Shown: positions 1-11,938 of the stretch, piece after piece
How the letters are laid out: every line of letters starts with the position of its first letter
Position numbering within the stretch: the stretch's first letter is position 1
Assembly: GCA_963281155.1 (NCBI GenBank)
Contig: CAUJLY010000001.1
Span: forward strand, 4,774,001-4,838,000
Reading direction: 5' to 3'
Source: Rhabditophanes sp. KR3021
Lineage: Eukaryota; Nematoda; Chromadorea; Rhabditida; Alloionematidae
DNA: 64,000 bases
Notes under the pieces: model-generated
What the model was told of the DNA's origin: nothing
Seen by the model: the letters and a program-made list of their open reading frames with translations, nothing else
Database searches by the model: none
Translations under genes and position numbers: made by a program

Positions 1-2
1 TT

Positions 3-551
3 AGCGATAGAGCCGACAAAATTATCTTCTTTGAATTTATGGATAGCATCAACAAACAGAAAATTAATCTGTCAAATCCTGATCTCAAACAAGTATTACT
101 TGCAAACTGTGGATGTATTTATGAAACATTCAAACTAAAAAATGGGTTCAATATCTTTGATTGCATCTCTTTTGAAAATATAGTTGAAAGATTTGTAGAT
201 CAATTGGAACTAATTAAAGAGACTATTGTTAGCGAAAATGACTCTACAATTGTTCCTTTGAATACGGAAGTATCCACAAAAAATACTAAGACAGATGTCT
301 TATTAAAAGGTCTTAACAAATTTTCTATTGATCTCAATATTGGTATTGAATTTACCAACCAAGACAAAAGAAATTCTTCAAGCGATTCAAAAAGTACTTT
401 TTTTGGAAACACTAGCGTCTTAGGCTTATTTCCATCACAAAATATTGCCAAAACTTCATCAAGCAAACCTAAAGTCAGTATTAACCACTTCAACAACCGC
501 ACCCAACAATCTGAGGGAGACGCTGAAAACTTGAGTCCATCAGATGACTAA
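3..551 (+). CDS. C-terminal part of an unidentified protein (5' end outside window)
   Basis: The frame is open from the left edge to a stop at 549-551, so this is the last exon, or the end of it, of a gene that begins before the window. It gives 182 residues. The first 70 or so look folded and partly helical, with two nearby cysteines (NCGC) and a hydrophobic-acidic helix. The rest is Ser/Thr/Asn-rich, charged and low in hydrophobic residues, so probably a disordered tail. I recognise no domain. An ATG at 39 is in frame but is probably internal, because the frame continues upstream of it. Confidence 0.55.
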   Translation, partial: SDRADKIIFFEFMDSINKQKINLSNPDLKQVLLANCGCIYETFKLKNGFNIFDCISFENIVERFVDQLELIKETIVSENDSTIVPLNTEVSTKNTKTDVLLKGLNKFSIDLNIGIEFTNQDKRNSSSDSKSTFFGNTSVLGLFPSQNIAKTSSSKPKVSINHFNNRTQQSEGDAENLSPSDD

Positions 552-808
552 ACATTTACTATTTTCATTACTGTAAAATTATTTTATGCATATTGCAGCA
601 ACCACTTATTAATTTGTAATTAAATCTTATGTTTATAATATATCTTCTTTTTTATAAATAAAATGCATTGTATTCTTATTTTTATTGGTAAAAAAATAAA
701 TCGAAGGAAGTATTCATAAATTGCAGTAACAAAATTTAAGAATAGTAATTCTTTTAGACTTCAAAATAAGTTTTCTCTATTATCTCAAATATGTTGCTTA
801 ATTGTTGC

Positions 809-1795
809 TTAGACACTAATATATTCCGCTTTATCTTTGTAAAATAATTGTACAAATCCTAATTCTAGGAAATTTCTTCGTATCTCAAGATTTCTCCACA
901 ATGAAAAGGGAAACATACCAATTATTACTATATTTAAGGCTAATGAATAGATGTCTCTTATAAACACTTTTGTACTGTCTCTCCAATGCAAGAAGTAAGC
1001 AATTATGAAAATACAATTTGGCAAGCAGTAGCAAAGTATAAAAATAATCTCCATGCAAATAATAATTTCTTTGATATTCTTTTTCATCTTGTCGGAAATG
1101 GAAGGAATTGTTAATTGATAGCAAATTAAAAAATTCATTGGAATTGCAATAAAAATGAGCACAAATGCCATCATACAATGATATTTCTCAAATTTAGGAG
1201 TCCACCCGATGTATATATTGCAAAAGTGGAATTGTATTTGCGACGATGCTTCATTGTAAAATAAAAATGATACAAAGGTTAGTATAATTACGATAAATCC
1301 AAGAAATAACACTTTGAAGTGATTTGTATTAAAATAATTTTTGTATAATAAAGGGCAATTGACCATAATCAAAAAACAGAGTCCCTTTGTCAAAGCGGAA
1401 ATCTGAATAAGTTCAATTGCTAGAATATGTAACATTGGCTTCCATATGCAGTGTTCTCCGCTGATACTATCATTTACATTATTAATTTTCAAAATATTTA
1501 TTGTTGCAAAGGATAAATGAACAATACCTAAAATAAATATTAGCCAATTATTATTAACTATTTAGTGATATTAGTTAACACTACCTAAATTAAAACCACC
1601 AATGTCCAAATACATTGACAAACAATTGAAACACGAGGTTAAAAATAATTTTTTCTTCAATATTATGTAAATTTTTATGCCAGAAAATAAAACCGCGGTT
1701 AAGCCAATAATAAATTGAGTAGCATTGTAAACTAAATAATTTTCTAAGTATATTTCGCGATTGACAGAAATTAATGAAAATCTTGTAAGAAGCAT
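809..1795 (-). CDS. Serpentine (7TM) chemoreceptor-like GPCR
   Basis: Two exons, 1795-1585 and 1527-809, joined by a 57-base intron with a GTAGTG donor and TTTTAG acceptor in phase 1, give about 309 residues. Seven hydrophobic segments can be placed: the first in exon 1 after an NAT glycosylation site, the second across the exon junction, and five in exon 2, the last containing NIVIIGMFPFSLW. Lengths and loops fit the nematode chemosensory receptor superfamilies, but I cannot assign the subfamily. It differs from the Sre-like receptors near 9-11 kb, lacking their ER..AT..YE motif. The start is the first ATG of exon 1; an extra upstream exon cannot be excluded. Confidence 0.65.
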
Positions 1796-2734
1796 TATGA
1801 GACAATGCTTTTTTAAAATAAATAAGCTTATATGTGAAAGTTTCGTGAAAATAATTAAGATTACCGGATATGTGTATTTTATTTTAATGAATAATTACTT
1901 TCTCGAAGCATTTATTTTCCAAGCAATTAGCAATTACAATATATGGCCTTGTAACGTCTCCACTAATTGGACTTTCTTAGAAAACTTGTGAACCTGAATA
2001 CCAATCATTCATTAATTGAGCCTAATTAATCTTTGATTTTACTGACATCTTTTGCAATAAATCATTTAAAAAAACTTCACTACTATTTGTGTATAAAGCA
2101 TACATATAATTTAGTTTAAATGATATGCATAATCTATAAATTGAGATTTACCACAATGCTATGTACATAATTGGAATTTGAAGTTTCGAAAAAGAAATTG
2201 AGTCAGACCCAGCTTGTAAAATAAACATGTTAAGGCTGAAGAATTCGGTTAAAGTGGCTTTTGGCAATATATTCTTTATAATAAAAGGTATTTTGACGAA
2301 AAATAGTCAAAGGTAATGTTTAAAAACTCATTCCACTACAAGTAGATCTTTTTTGGTAAATATATTTACTTAAAATGAGGTAATGACATAAGTTAGGGAT
2401 TTTATGAGTTGTTTCATGGGCTGCTTATGTAAACATTTTAATAATCGGAAAAACACATAGAAATAGTTTGATGAAATATTGTTTTAATAAGATCACATTT
2501 TATTAGAGTAACTATGCTTGTTTATTGTGGGTGGTTTAATAGCGGATTATGCTAACACCTTATGAGTTCTATGAAGAAACCAAAAGAATAATTATATATT
2601 TCTGTGTATGTTAAACTTTTTGATTGACACAAAAATAATTTTACTGAACATTCAATTATCTAGTTAATTGTTATACCCAAGTAATGTTTGCTAATTTTAT
2701 TTTAAGTTAAAGCAAATTCTTTTACAACATATTT
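1796..2734. other. Intergenic, no gene seen
   Basis: AT-rich sequence between the 7TM receptor and the nuclear receptor. Short open stretches exist on both strands, but none has coding-like composition or splice partners. No repeat or RNA gene was recognised. Confidence 0.5.
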
Positions 2735-4278
2735 CTATAAATATAAATCTTCTAAAATGCAATCATGAGGAAATATTTTAAATACACGAATCATGTGAAC
2801 GGCACTTCTAACGTCAACTATACATTCGCTGATTGGCGACATTAACATTATCATTTGAGCAATTTTTAAACATCCGTTTTCTATTCCATTATCCTGATAA
2901 TATTCGTCCCATGCTCGTAAGTATTCATCTCTTTTTAGGCGACACAGACTCTTTCCTTCATTTGAAAGACCAGTGACATCTGAAAAGTAGTTATGTTTAG
3001 GCTAATTGTCTTCAAATAAATTATTTATAAAATTTTAATTAAGCTTACCACAGGAATAAAGCATCAGAAAGAACAGGCCACAATATTCAGCATCATTCAT
3101 ATTACTTTCCTGCATTGAATTTACAATTGTATTGAAACTACTTTTTACAGATTCAAATAGCATTTTTTTGACATTATCAAATCTTGTCCGTTCGAAGATT
3201 TTAGTTGTATCATTGGGAGTATCATCATAAAATTTAAAATTCTCCTCATCCATTTTATTTAAATCAATGTATGTGAAATCAGAAAATATAACATATTGCC
3301 TTTTTAAGCCATCCTGTTTCATTGACCGGTAATGCTTTTCTGAAAAATGAGAGTAAATACAAATATTCTTAAACAAGAGAGTGCGATCTTCTTCTGAAAA
3401 ACCGTTGAATGCCTTAATGTCGTTAAGAAATAGAATAAATGTCCCAACTTCAACTTTATAAGCACCTGGTTTAACATGTTCACCATAAGAAATTTCTCGT
3501 AATTTTGGTTCAGCTGAAAGTGTCAAGTTTTTGAATGTCACATCGCAATGAATAACTTTTCTCTGCTCTACTTTCCTTTTATAAGCATATACTGCATTTT
3601 CAAATATCTTTTCAGTAGTTATTGACGCATTCGGGCTTAATCTTCCAATCGTTGATGATTGTGATTGCCGGCAACACGAATTTGAGTGGGAAGAGCTTGG
3701 AAAACAATGAAAACTTTCAACTGAGTTGGATTTATGAATACTGTCTGATGAGGTAATATTCGGCAAGGGAATACTTGTTTTTTTATTATAAGAACCAATT
3801 AAGTCCCTATTAGATTGAACATACTCCGTTTTCATTCCTATTTTTAGACAAGAAGCCATTCTACAAGCTCTAAAAATAATAAATTGAATTCTTGTTTATT
3901 TAAATATTATTTTTTGACGTTAAAATTAGTTATTCAAAAATCAGCTTACATATTTTATTTTTAAAACGTCAATTTGGAATAGGTAGTTTTTATATCAACA
4001 AACCTGCAACTGTTTCTTGTGAATACAGTTATTAAACAATTGTTATTATGTCTACATTTATAAGTTCTTCCATCCACAACAGATCGTCTGAATGCAGCAA
4101 CGCAAGCTGAACAGACGGGATAATTACTTCCGAAATGAAATCCACTTGCTCCATCTGCCCCACAACATCCACAGGACGCTGACCGATCGGAATCATTATT
4201 TATTCGTACATGTTTGTTACTTGATTGTGCTTTTTCAGAATAATGTTTTTTTGAAACGTTTGTATGATCGAAATCCAT
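2735..4278 (-). CDS. Nuclear hormone receptor (NHR), nematode-type
   Basis: Three exons: 4278-4004, 3869-3049 and 2979-2735, total 446 residues. The DNA-binding domain spans residues about 35-105: first zinc finger CGCC...VCSACVAAFRR, second finger CRHNNNC...NSC|RACRMASCLKIGM, with the exon junction inside the second finger. CSACVAAFRR is the P-box region, close to the CxxCAAFFRR of divergent worm NHRs. Cysteine pairs of the first finger are 16 residues apart rather than the usual 13. A serine-rich hinge follows, then a helical ligand-binding-like region ending in a short helix (LEDLYL) that may act as AF-2. It should be a nuclear transcription factor; ligand and targets are unknown. The last exon was found by matching the donor after YSC to an acceptor at 2980. 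Confidence 0.85.
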
Positions 4279-5362
4279 ACTCTATAAACACGCAATTATT
4301 CAAACTTTGGAATGTATTAATTATATGTAAATAAGATGCCTCGAATATTAATGTCAAAGAATATGTAAAAAAAAGGTATTATGCTTATATTGTTTTGTGT
4401 CTCATTGTTGCATAAAATAACACGTTTTTTACACACAAAATTGGTGTAGAAGTAGATACAAAAGTAGAAATGAAATCAAAAAAGAAAAATTATAAAAAAC
4501 GCTAGTTTTCTTCTCAGTTTGAATGTACTATAAATCGATTCAAGATTTTTGACAGTTAGAAGCATGTAGGATATAGCTTATTAAAACTTTTGCGTACATG
4601 ACACTACAAATATAATAGAAGTTTACATATATCTGGTAGGTGTAATAAGACATTATCTACAAGATATGCTGATTTAAAGTGCTTGTTTTTATCGAGGTAT
4701 ATATAATTTTCATTTACTTTGTTAATTTACAATACAAAATATCAACAAAGGAGAGTAATATACAAAGATGAGTAACAATGCATTTGGTATACCTAGTTGA
4801 ATGAAACACAAACTTCATTTTATTAATTTACACTATTCTACGTGGTCGACAAATAATAATATAATAAGTACTCAAATCTTTACCATTTGGATATGAATTG
4901 TTATTTTAACAAGTCTCAAATTTTATATAAATTGAGTATTGTGTTTAGATGTTTGAGGTTTGACATATTTGTAATACTTATGTAATTAGTTTCTATTAAA
5001 CTTTCACACGCATAATAGCTATGAAAATATGAGGGGTTGTTTGAAAGAAAAATGACTAATGCACTTTCTCGTTATAGGATTAAAAATTTATTAATTTTGT
5101 GTCAAATTTTTCCCTTTCCTTTTAACACCATCTAATGTTTTCCTTTAAGTACAAAATTACGTATATTTCTTTAAATAGTTATTAAACTTGTACTTACCTT
5201 TTTTGTGTGTCTAAATTCGATTTTTTAAAGATTAATAAAAACTTAATTGTAACATTAAAACGTCATTAATTATTTATTCCGGATTTTTATAAACAGTTGA
5301 TTTAAAGAATTTGGAATTTATTCAAAAATAAGACAAAGAGATAATTTGTTCAAAAATAATTT
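4279..5362. other. Intergenic, no gene seen
   Basis: About 1.1 kb of AT-rich sequence. It serves as the upstream region of the nuclear receptor and lies downstream of the TIL gene. I see no convincing open frame, repeat or RNA gene. Confidence 0.5.
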
Positions 5363-7031
5363 CTAATTATTGTTGCACATAGAAGAAGGAACACATTTGT
5401 TATGTTGGTTTCTTCGGTAATTCTTCAAGCAAAAACAACCTTTTCTGCATACCGCTGTATATGGTTGATCGGGCTGGTTGCAATAATTATCAGGTTTGCC
5501 ACAGTCGGAAAAATATTCGTTTATATTACATTTGATTTGTGGTTTACAAGTCGTTGTTGAAATGAATCTGCAATTTTCCCTAAGAATACAATTACCAAAA
5601 TTATCTCTAGCGAACATCTCATTAGGACAATAACATCCAGCAACTTTGCAAGCAAAGATTGGAAAAGGTGTTGAAGAATCATTGCACAATCTTTCTGAAA
5701 TTCCGCAAGTCAAAAAAACCTCATGTGTTTTACAATACGTTGGTGGCTTGATTGTAACAGGAGGTGTAATTGTTGTACAATCTTCTCTTCTTACACATTT
5801 CCCCGAATCAGTTAATACGAAGCCATTAACACAAAAACATGCCTTACTGTTCAAATGATCTAAATCGCAAACTAAACGATTGTCACAAAAATATTCGGGT
5901 GCTCCTTTTCTTAACCATGTATAATTTTGAAAGCAGTCTTTTGGCAATTGTGGTTTTTCAATAATAGTACATGTTGCACATTCTTGTGGTTTGATGCAAT
6001 GTCCGTACCTGGATCTTACATACCCATCCCTGCAGTAACAACCGGCCTTTCTACACTCATTAGATGTTTGAAGTTCTTTTTTGAAGTTGGAGCATGTTTT
6101 TTCGAATGGGCCGCATTCTAAAAATATTTCTGTCTGCTTACAATGAGTAGTTGGTTTATTTGTAATTGTAATTGTAGTTGGACATTGAGTTGTTCCTGTG
6201 ATGGGAATTGTTGGACATTTAGTTGTTCCAGAAACTGGTGGCATAGTTGTTATGACATTTGGTGGGTCGCAGTCACAATTCTCCACACAAATGCCGTACT
6301 TGTTTCTCGAATACCCAGCACAACAATAACACCCAGGCCTTCTGTGACTTGGAGCAATTGGGGGCAATTGTTCTGCACACCAACTTTCACTTATGAATTT
6401 ATTAGACCATGTTAAGTTACCGCAACAGTTTCCATAAATATCATCGGGTGAACCGGAACACTCACATTCTGGAATGCAATTTCCTCTGGAATCTCTTGCA
6501 AACGATTTAGGGCAAAAGCAACCAGCTCCTTTATTAGTTGAAGTGTGCATTGAAGCCCCATTATGAGGACATTTTTTCTCGTCAATTGGAAGTGTCAAGT
6601 ATACTTCGTTTGGTTTTACACAAACAGGTGGGGGTGTTGATGTAACGCAATCACATCGAAGAATACAATTATTTGAAAAATCTCTTACGTATGGACTGCA
6701 GCAGAAACAACCGCTACTCTTGTAACTATTTGAATTACTTTTAATTTTTATCATAGGGCAGTAATTCTCCGTAATCGCTGCATTGTGCCAAGTTAAATTT
6801 CCTGGACAAAGATGTTTCATTGAGTCAACGCAATTTGTATCAGGTTCGGAAGTAATGGCATCTTCGGATTCGGTTTGTGGATCTTCTAAGTGTTTATGAT
6901 CTTGTGGATCCTCTATATCTTCATGATCAGCGTATACTTTGGATAATAATGCCAACGTCAAAAATAAGACAGCAAGCTAAAAGATACTTAAGATTATTAA
7001 ATATTTTTGTACTTACATATCGTTGCTTCAT
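5363..7031 (-). CDS. Secreted protein with seven TIL (trypsin-inhibitor-like) domains
   Basis: A 15-base first exon (7031-7017) and one long exon (6976-5363) give 542 residues. The joined N-terminus is a signal peptide with hydrophobic core LAVLFLTLALL ending near SKVYA. After a short acidic linker come seven cysteine-rich modules, each with the TIL hallmark G-C-[FY]-C...[VY]-R-[DSN]...G-x-C. Three of them (1, 3 and 5) carry an N-[LY]-T-W motif near the start. Threonine/proline-rich linkers separate domains 3 and 4. TIL domains inhibit serine proteases in the family and also occur in mucin-like matrix proteins; which applies here is not visible. Probably extracellular. Confidence 0.85.
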
Positions 7032-7964
7032 TTTTAATGGAATGATGTTATTGTAAAAATGTTTTTTATTTATATCCATTATTTTTAACCATAAACTTTA
7101 AATTACCTATTTACAACTTATTTGTAAGTCATAAATATCTCTTGATAGTATAGTTTTATAACTCATTGTGTAATTAATACATTTATCTAATATGTTTTTA
7201 AAAGTTATTTAATTATTTAATTTGTATTATGTATTTTAAAATAGATGGAATGTAAGTAAACATGATTTTATTTCTGTAAGTGAATATTATCCTCACAGTA
7301 TCAGTTACAGAGATTTAGATTTGACATTCAATTTTACTTATTATAATATATTTGCAATTTTACAACTTTAAAATGAATTGTTTTGAAAATACATGTGTCG
7401 TTTACTATTGGTCGGAGATTGTCCACATCAGCAAATTAGTCCATAAAAGTCAAATGTTTTTGGATATAAACTATTTTAAACATTTCATGTTTTTTTGGTC
7501 TCGTATAATTCGAAAAAATAGAACTTTCAGAAAGAAAATCATGTTAATTTTCGTTGAATTTGAAAATCAATTTCCGGAACAGTCTGTATTAGACAGTTAT
7601 TTAAATCTTATTTCCTTGTAATTTACTCAAATGCATCCAACATTAACTTTTTTGTCCCGAACACCCATTAGTAAATGTAATATTATAATAAATTGGTTTC
7701 AATTATTCATTTTAACATTTGCCTAACTAACTTCAATTTCAGTCGAATGTGCTTCACCTGGGCTCATATTAGTTCATAGTCGAACTTATGAATATTAATA
7801 AAGTATGATATTTTTATTGTAAACAATTTGTAAGTGTTCATTCAAAATATTTATTAAATACTTGCTTAACTAAATATCTATACATACTTATAATTGCCCT
7901 GCATTATTATATATGCATCTAATCATTGTTTAAAGTTCAACCTTGAAAAAGATTTTTTAGTTAT
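7032..7964. other. Intergenic, no clear gene
   Basis: AT-rich sequence upstream of the TIL gene. One 82-codon frame on the + strand (7373-7621) is open, but it is lysine/phenylalanine-rich as expected of AT-rich noise and matches nothing I know. Confidence 0.4.
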
Positions 7965-8330
7965 ATTTAAGCCTACGCGAGATCAGAATTTCAGGTTTGG
8001 GTTCAGGTCCAATATAATTTTTTTTAAAAAGTTAAAATGCCAAAAAAATTAATAACCATTCTTATTAATAGATTCTCGACACAATATTCTTATTATTTCT
8101 AGAAAAAATAAATGCTTATCAAAAATTATCATACTTTATACTTGAATGGCTTCAAGTTAGAATAATCCTATTTATGGGGAAAGTAGTTTAACAGCATTTA
8201 TATTATTTAAAAATTGTATAACTTGATTAATTTTTCAATTTATTTATAAAAAATTTAGATCAGGTCCGACAAAAAAATGTTGAATCAGGTCTTGGATTTG
8301 CAACCCAAACTTGACCTGTGCGTAGGTTTA
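7965..8330. mobile_element. MITE-like inverted-repeat element
   Basis: A 366-base AT-rich segment with inverted ends. The left end reads TAAGCCTACGC and the right end, reverse complemented, TAAACCTACGC. Behind each tip is a second shared block, GGTTTGGGTT on the left and AGTTTGGGTT on the right. The 5-mer GTTAT sits directly outside both ends and may be the target-site duplication. There is no open frame inside, so if mobile it depends on a transposase elsewhere. Exact ends are uncertain by a few bases on the left. Confidence 0.5.
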
Positions 8331-8397
8331 GTTATGGCAATACGATTTATATCAAATATACCTTTTCATGATTAGTTTAAATGAATGAACCGACCTC

Positions 8398-8655
8398 ATG
8401 ACAATTTGCACCATGATCGTTTATGGATTCAGAGATTTATCATTTGTTTATGCTTTAACATGGTTTTTAACAAACGAAACTTACAAACCATTATTATTCA
8501 TAGTTTATGAAAAATGCGTACGGAGACCACCAAATATTAAACTAATTGTGGGGGTACATTTTATAGATTCCATAACATTCAAGGTTCGTGAAATACCAGA
8601 TAAAATGAGTGCCAGTGATGTGTATTTTTATAATCTCCGACAAGAATGGAAATAA
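8398..8655 (+). pseudogene. Decayed fragment of a Sre-like chemoreceptor (C-terminus only)
   Basis: The 85-codon frame aligns with the last quarter of the intact receptor at 9065-10027. YGFRDLSFVYAL matches YGLRDISCIYAL, and DVYFYNLRQEWK matches DLYFEIINKRWN at the C-terminus. No other part of the receptor is found upstream; instead a MITE-like element ends 68 bases before it. I infer a 5'-truncated third copy of the local receptor array. Confidence 0.65.
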
Positions 8656-9064
8656 ATCCAATTGTGTGATATTTGTACTTTATACTACAAAACTTGAGAA
8701 TTAATGTATGATGTTTGCATTTTACACCACATTAGTTTTAAGAGCAACCCAAGAAATGCTATAACTGAAAAAGCACACGAAACTTTATTAATTTTGAATA
8801 AACCCTACGACAATAATTTTCTTAAAAAAGGAAAATTTCCCATGAATTATTATTGAAGAATATAAGAAATAATTTGAATCTAGATTCAATATTCTTTATA
8901 ATTTAATAATGTATTTAAAATAAGGAAAAATATACGTGTATTTTATATTTTGAGATTTCTTTCTAACAGTTTTTTGTTTAAAAATAAAAAGCGAAAATAT
9001 GTAATTATGGTTGAATAATCAATTGTTGTATTTTTAGGTAAAAAACTTCTAATATCATTTGGAA
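8656..9064. promoter_or_regulatory. Upstream region of the first intact Sre-like receptor
   Basis: AT-rich with no open frame. A TATTTTTAG acceptor-like site ends at about 9037, some 28 bases before the ATG at 9065. That fits a trans-splice (spliced-leader) acceptor or the end of a 5'UTR intron. Confidence 0.35.
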
Positions 9065-10027
9065 ATGATACCAATAGAAGGATATGCTATTTCTATTTTT
9101 TGCCTTGTTGCCGCATTAATTCTAATTCCAATCTCAATTGTTACTTTGTCACTAACCTATAGACAACATAGATGGCACATACATTTTAAATTTTTCTTTT
9201 CCGTTTTTATTATCCTTATCTTCTTTAAATCTATTTTTAATGCCTTACGAAGTATTTTAATGTTGTGTGAAGTTAGCATGGGCAGTGATTATTTTGACAA
9301 AAAGGGGGTACTCGAATTAATTTGTGAACATGTAAGAGGTATATTCAATACAGCAATCAGATTGGCAATGGTGGCTTTAATTTTGGAACGTTTGGTTGCA
9401 ACGTCCGCACGAGTCAAGTACGAAAATATTCGAAGATTAGATCTTTGCGTATTGGCGACAGTACTACTTGCTATTCTGAGTTTTTCCGTCAGATTGATTA
9501 AGCATTTACGTATTATGCCATTCAATTATTATATTCTGTTTGTTGCCGTTCTAGACACTCCATTTATATATATTTATATTTACTTACAAAAATACAACAA
9601 ATTATTATTTTCGTCTGAAAATTTCGCACTGAAGACTTTGACAGAAAAATTTCAGACAAGAGAACTTGTTTCTGTTTTGAACAAAACATTACCGCTAATA
9701 TTAGTTCTAGTATGGTTTCAGTTCTTTTGCCAGTTTCTCGTTTTTATAATGAGTTTTTTTTACAGTATATCAACAATCAACGATGCTATTTTAATTTCGT
9801 ATGGTTTAAGAGATATATCTTGTATCTATGCATTGTTGTCATTCATTGCAAATAAGCAATATGCATACTTACTATACCTCGGAATTAAAAAAATAATTAC
9901 CGGAAAGGATTCATATAATCAAGTGATAACAGTCCAATCTAAAGAATTAAACAATATCTTAGCTGTCAAGCCACAACAAAATCAAGGAGATTTATACTTC
10001 GAAATCATAAATAAAAGATGGAATTAG
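9065..10027 (+). CDS. Sre/Sra-superfamily chemosensory GPCR
   Basis: A single exon of 320 residues with seven hydrophobic segments. After the third membrane segment it has LERLVATSARVKYEN, matching the ER..AT....YE signature of the nematode Sra superfamily, Sre branch. It also has WHIHFKF after the first segment. The start is the first ATG of the frame, at 9065. The next gene (10650-11606) is a diverged tandem paralogue and 8398-8655 a decayed one, so this is a small local receptor array, presumably acting in ciliated sensory neurons. Confidence 0.75.
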   Translation: MIPIEGYAISIFCLVAALILIPISIVTLSLTYRQHRWHIHFKFFFSVFIILIFFKSIFNALRSILMLCEVSMGSDYFDKKGVLELICEHVRGIFNTAIRLAMVALILERLVATSARVKYENIRRLDLCVLATVLLAILSFSVRLIKHLRIMPFNYYILFVAVLDTPFIYIYIYLQKYNKLLFSSENFALKTLTEKFQTRELVSVLNKTLPLILVLVWFQFFCQFLVFIMSFFYSISTINDAILISYGLRDISCIYALLSFIANKQYAYLLYLGIKKIITGKDSYNQVITVQSKELNNILAVKPQQNQGDLYFEIINKRWN

Positions 10028-10649
10028 TTTTTTTATTTATTCAAGTAGTAATTCTATAAGTAAATCTAATTGTATTAAAATAATTAAGCATGCATTCTCA
10101 TGAATAAATGTTTAGTTACACTTGAAATACCAAGTTTGTTTTGAATCAAATATTTTGCAATTATAAACATTTATTACAGTTTTTTGAAACCTCGAAACTA
10201 AGAATATTAAAATAGCACATAATGATGGCTTTAATGCACAACTTTTTCCATTTTTAATGCAACGCGATTACATAAACAACTAAAACCTTGACGTATAGAC
10301 CGGAATAAAATCTTTTAACATATAAAATGAAATCCGTGGGTTAATAATGCAATGATACAAATTAAGGAAATTACAAGAATGTACTCTGGGATTATTGTTC
10401 CCATTTTCGTCTGGATAACAAACGAATCATTCCAGTGTGCTAAAAAATAATTTTAAAAGTTGTTGGTTAATAAGTTGGTTTAAGTTATTATATTTATAGT
10501 ACAGTTTTACAAATAATTGTTTAAATGAACTTTATGAGAACACTTTTTTATAGGAATTATCCATTTACTTTTAAATTATAGAGTATCATAGTCTGGATAT
10601 ATTTAAACATCTAAAGTTATTATTTATATCTCCTTGGGCTAGATAAAAC
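10028..10649. other. Intergenic with one possible tiny membrane peptide
   Basis: Spacer between two receptor genes. On the minus strand a 29-codon frame (10404-10315) encodes an almost entirely hydrophobic peptide with core YILVISLICIIALL. A TTTTTTAG acceptor lies upstream of it near 10440, so it could be the last exon of a small membrane protein. I could not find a convincing partner exon, so I do not call a gene. Confidence 0.25.
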
Positions 10650-11606
10650 ATGCTTAAGTCTCTAAGTTTGCTGTTCATGATATTAATTGGCACTTCTACC
10701 AATGTCATCATAATATTTGTGTTTAAGTTTATTTTGAAACAAACCACTTGGCATATCAATTTTCGCTTCATGTTTCTGTTTTTTGCTTCAATATGTAGTA
10801 TCAGGGCCTCGGTAAACATTTGCGACAGTCTACTGCTATTATTTGATAATAAGTTTATAAATAATTTATTTGAAAATGTGGAATCTTACAATACCTTAAT
10901 TGATGTAGCGCGAGGTACACTTCATAACATGGTTTGGGCTGCAATGATCACAATAATAATTGAAAGAAATCTTGCAAATCAATTAAGAATCAATTACGAA
11001 TCCTATAGGAACATTCCCATTTGTATTTTTGTCTGTCTCACAACATTTCTCCTAAGCTTTTTAATGAGAGAGTTTGGAAAAACATTATTTGCAAATAACG
11101 TATATTATTACATTACAGTGGCTGTATTTGATATTCCTTTTCTAATACTCAATTTTATCATTAAAAAAAGAAACAATAAACTACTAATACTAGAGAAGTT
11201 GTCGGACAATACTCTAACAACAAAGTTTGAAATCAGGATGAGTTTCCAAATAATGAACAGAATATTTCCATTGTTTACTATCATAGTTATCAACCAGTTT
11301 TTCGTTAATCTTTGTCAGATTGGAGTGAACTTGTACTTAGAACCGTCCGAATATTGGCAAATATTTATAATGTGGCGTGATATTGCAGTTTGTTATGCTT
11401 TCATCATTTTTTTACATTCCAAAAATGAAACCAAATTTTGGCCTAGATTCAATATATTGACAATCTTTAAAACGAAAAAAGCCTACCATGAATCATTTGA
11501 TAATTTCAATCAGGAGTTCGATGCAATTGTCATTTACAGATCCAACAAAGACAAAACATTAAATGAAGGGGATATTCACTTTAACATTGTGAAAGCATCG
11601 TGGTAA
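10650..11606 (+). CDS. Sre/Sra-superfamily chemosensory GPCR, tandem paralogue
   Basis: A single exon of 318 residues with seven hydrophobic segments. The family motif is present in a variant form: IIERNLANQLRINYESYRN, where the usual AT is AN. WHINFRFMFLFF and the C-terminal GDIHFNIVKASW correspond to WHIHFKFFFSVF and GDLYFEIINKRW of the receptor at 9065-10027. Same strand and same layout, so a tandem duplicate that has diverged widely. The start is the ATG directly before a hydrophobic segment. Confidence 0.75.
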   Translation: MLKSLSLLFMILIGTSTNVIIIFVFKFILKQTTWHINFRFMFLFFASICSIRASVNICDSLLLLFDNKFINNLFENVESYNTLIDVARGTLHNMVWAAMITIIIERNLANQLRINYESYRNIPICIFVCLTTFLLSFLMREFGKTLFANNVYYYITVAVFDIPFLILNFIIKKRNNKLLILEKLSDNTLTTKFEIRMSFQIMNRIFPLFTIIVINQFFVNLCQIGVNLYLEPSEYWQIFIMWRDIAVCYAFIIFLHSKNETKFWPRFNILTIFKTKKAYHESFDNFNQEFDAIVIYRSNKDKTLNEGDIHFNIVKASW

Positions 11607-11938
11607 TATAAATTCTTAATAATCCCATATTTTAGAAATATTTTCTGCTCTTTGAAAGTTCCATAATCATTTTAGTTGCACCATTATGATAAAATTGTAC
11701 AACAATAACAATTGTATAACATTATATTTCATACATGCATTTAAATGCCATAATATATTGTTGATATTTGTAAAATAGATACCTTAATAAAAGAGAATGA
11801 GGAAGTAAAATATTCAGCTTACTTAAATCATTTTATGTAACGAGATTATGCTTTGTAAGTTATTATTGTATGTGTATATAATAATATATGTGTTCAAGTT
11901 TTTGGAACTATTTGGAGTCTTATTTGGTTGCTTATTGA
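11607..11938. other. Intergenic, no gene seen
   Basis: AT-rich spacer. A frame starting at 11847 encodes a hydrophobic, signal-peptide-like stretch, but it ends in a stop before the next exon and I could not splice it in frame to the small gene that follows. Confidence 0.4.

Noticed and set aside
7373..7621. 82-codon plus-strand frame in intergenic DNA
   Set aside because: Composition matches random AT-rich sequence, with no splice partner and no similarity to the receptor family nearby.
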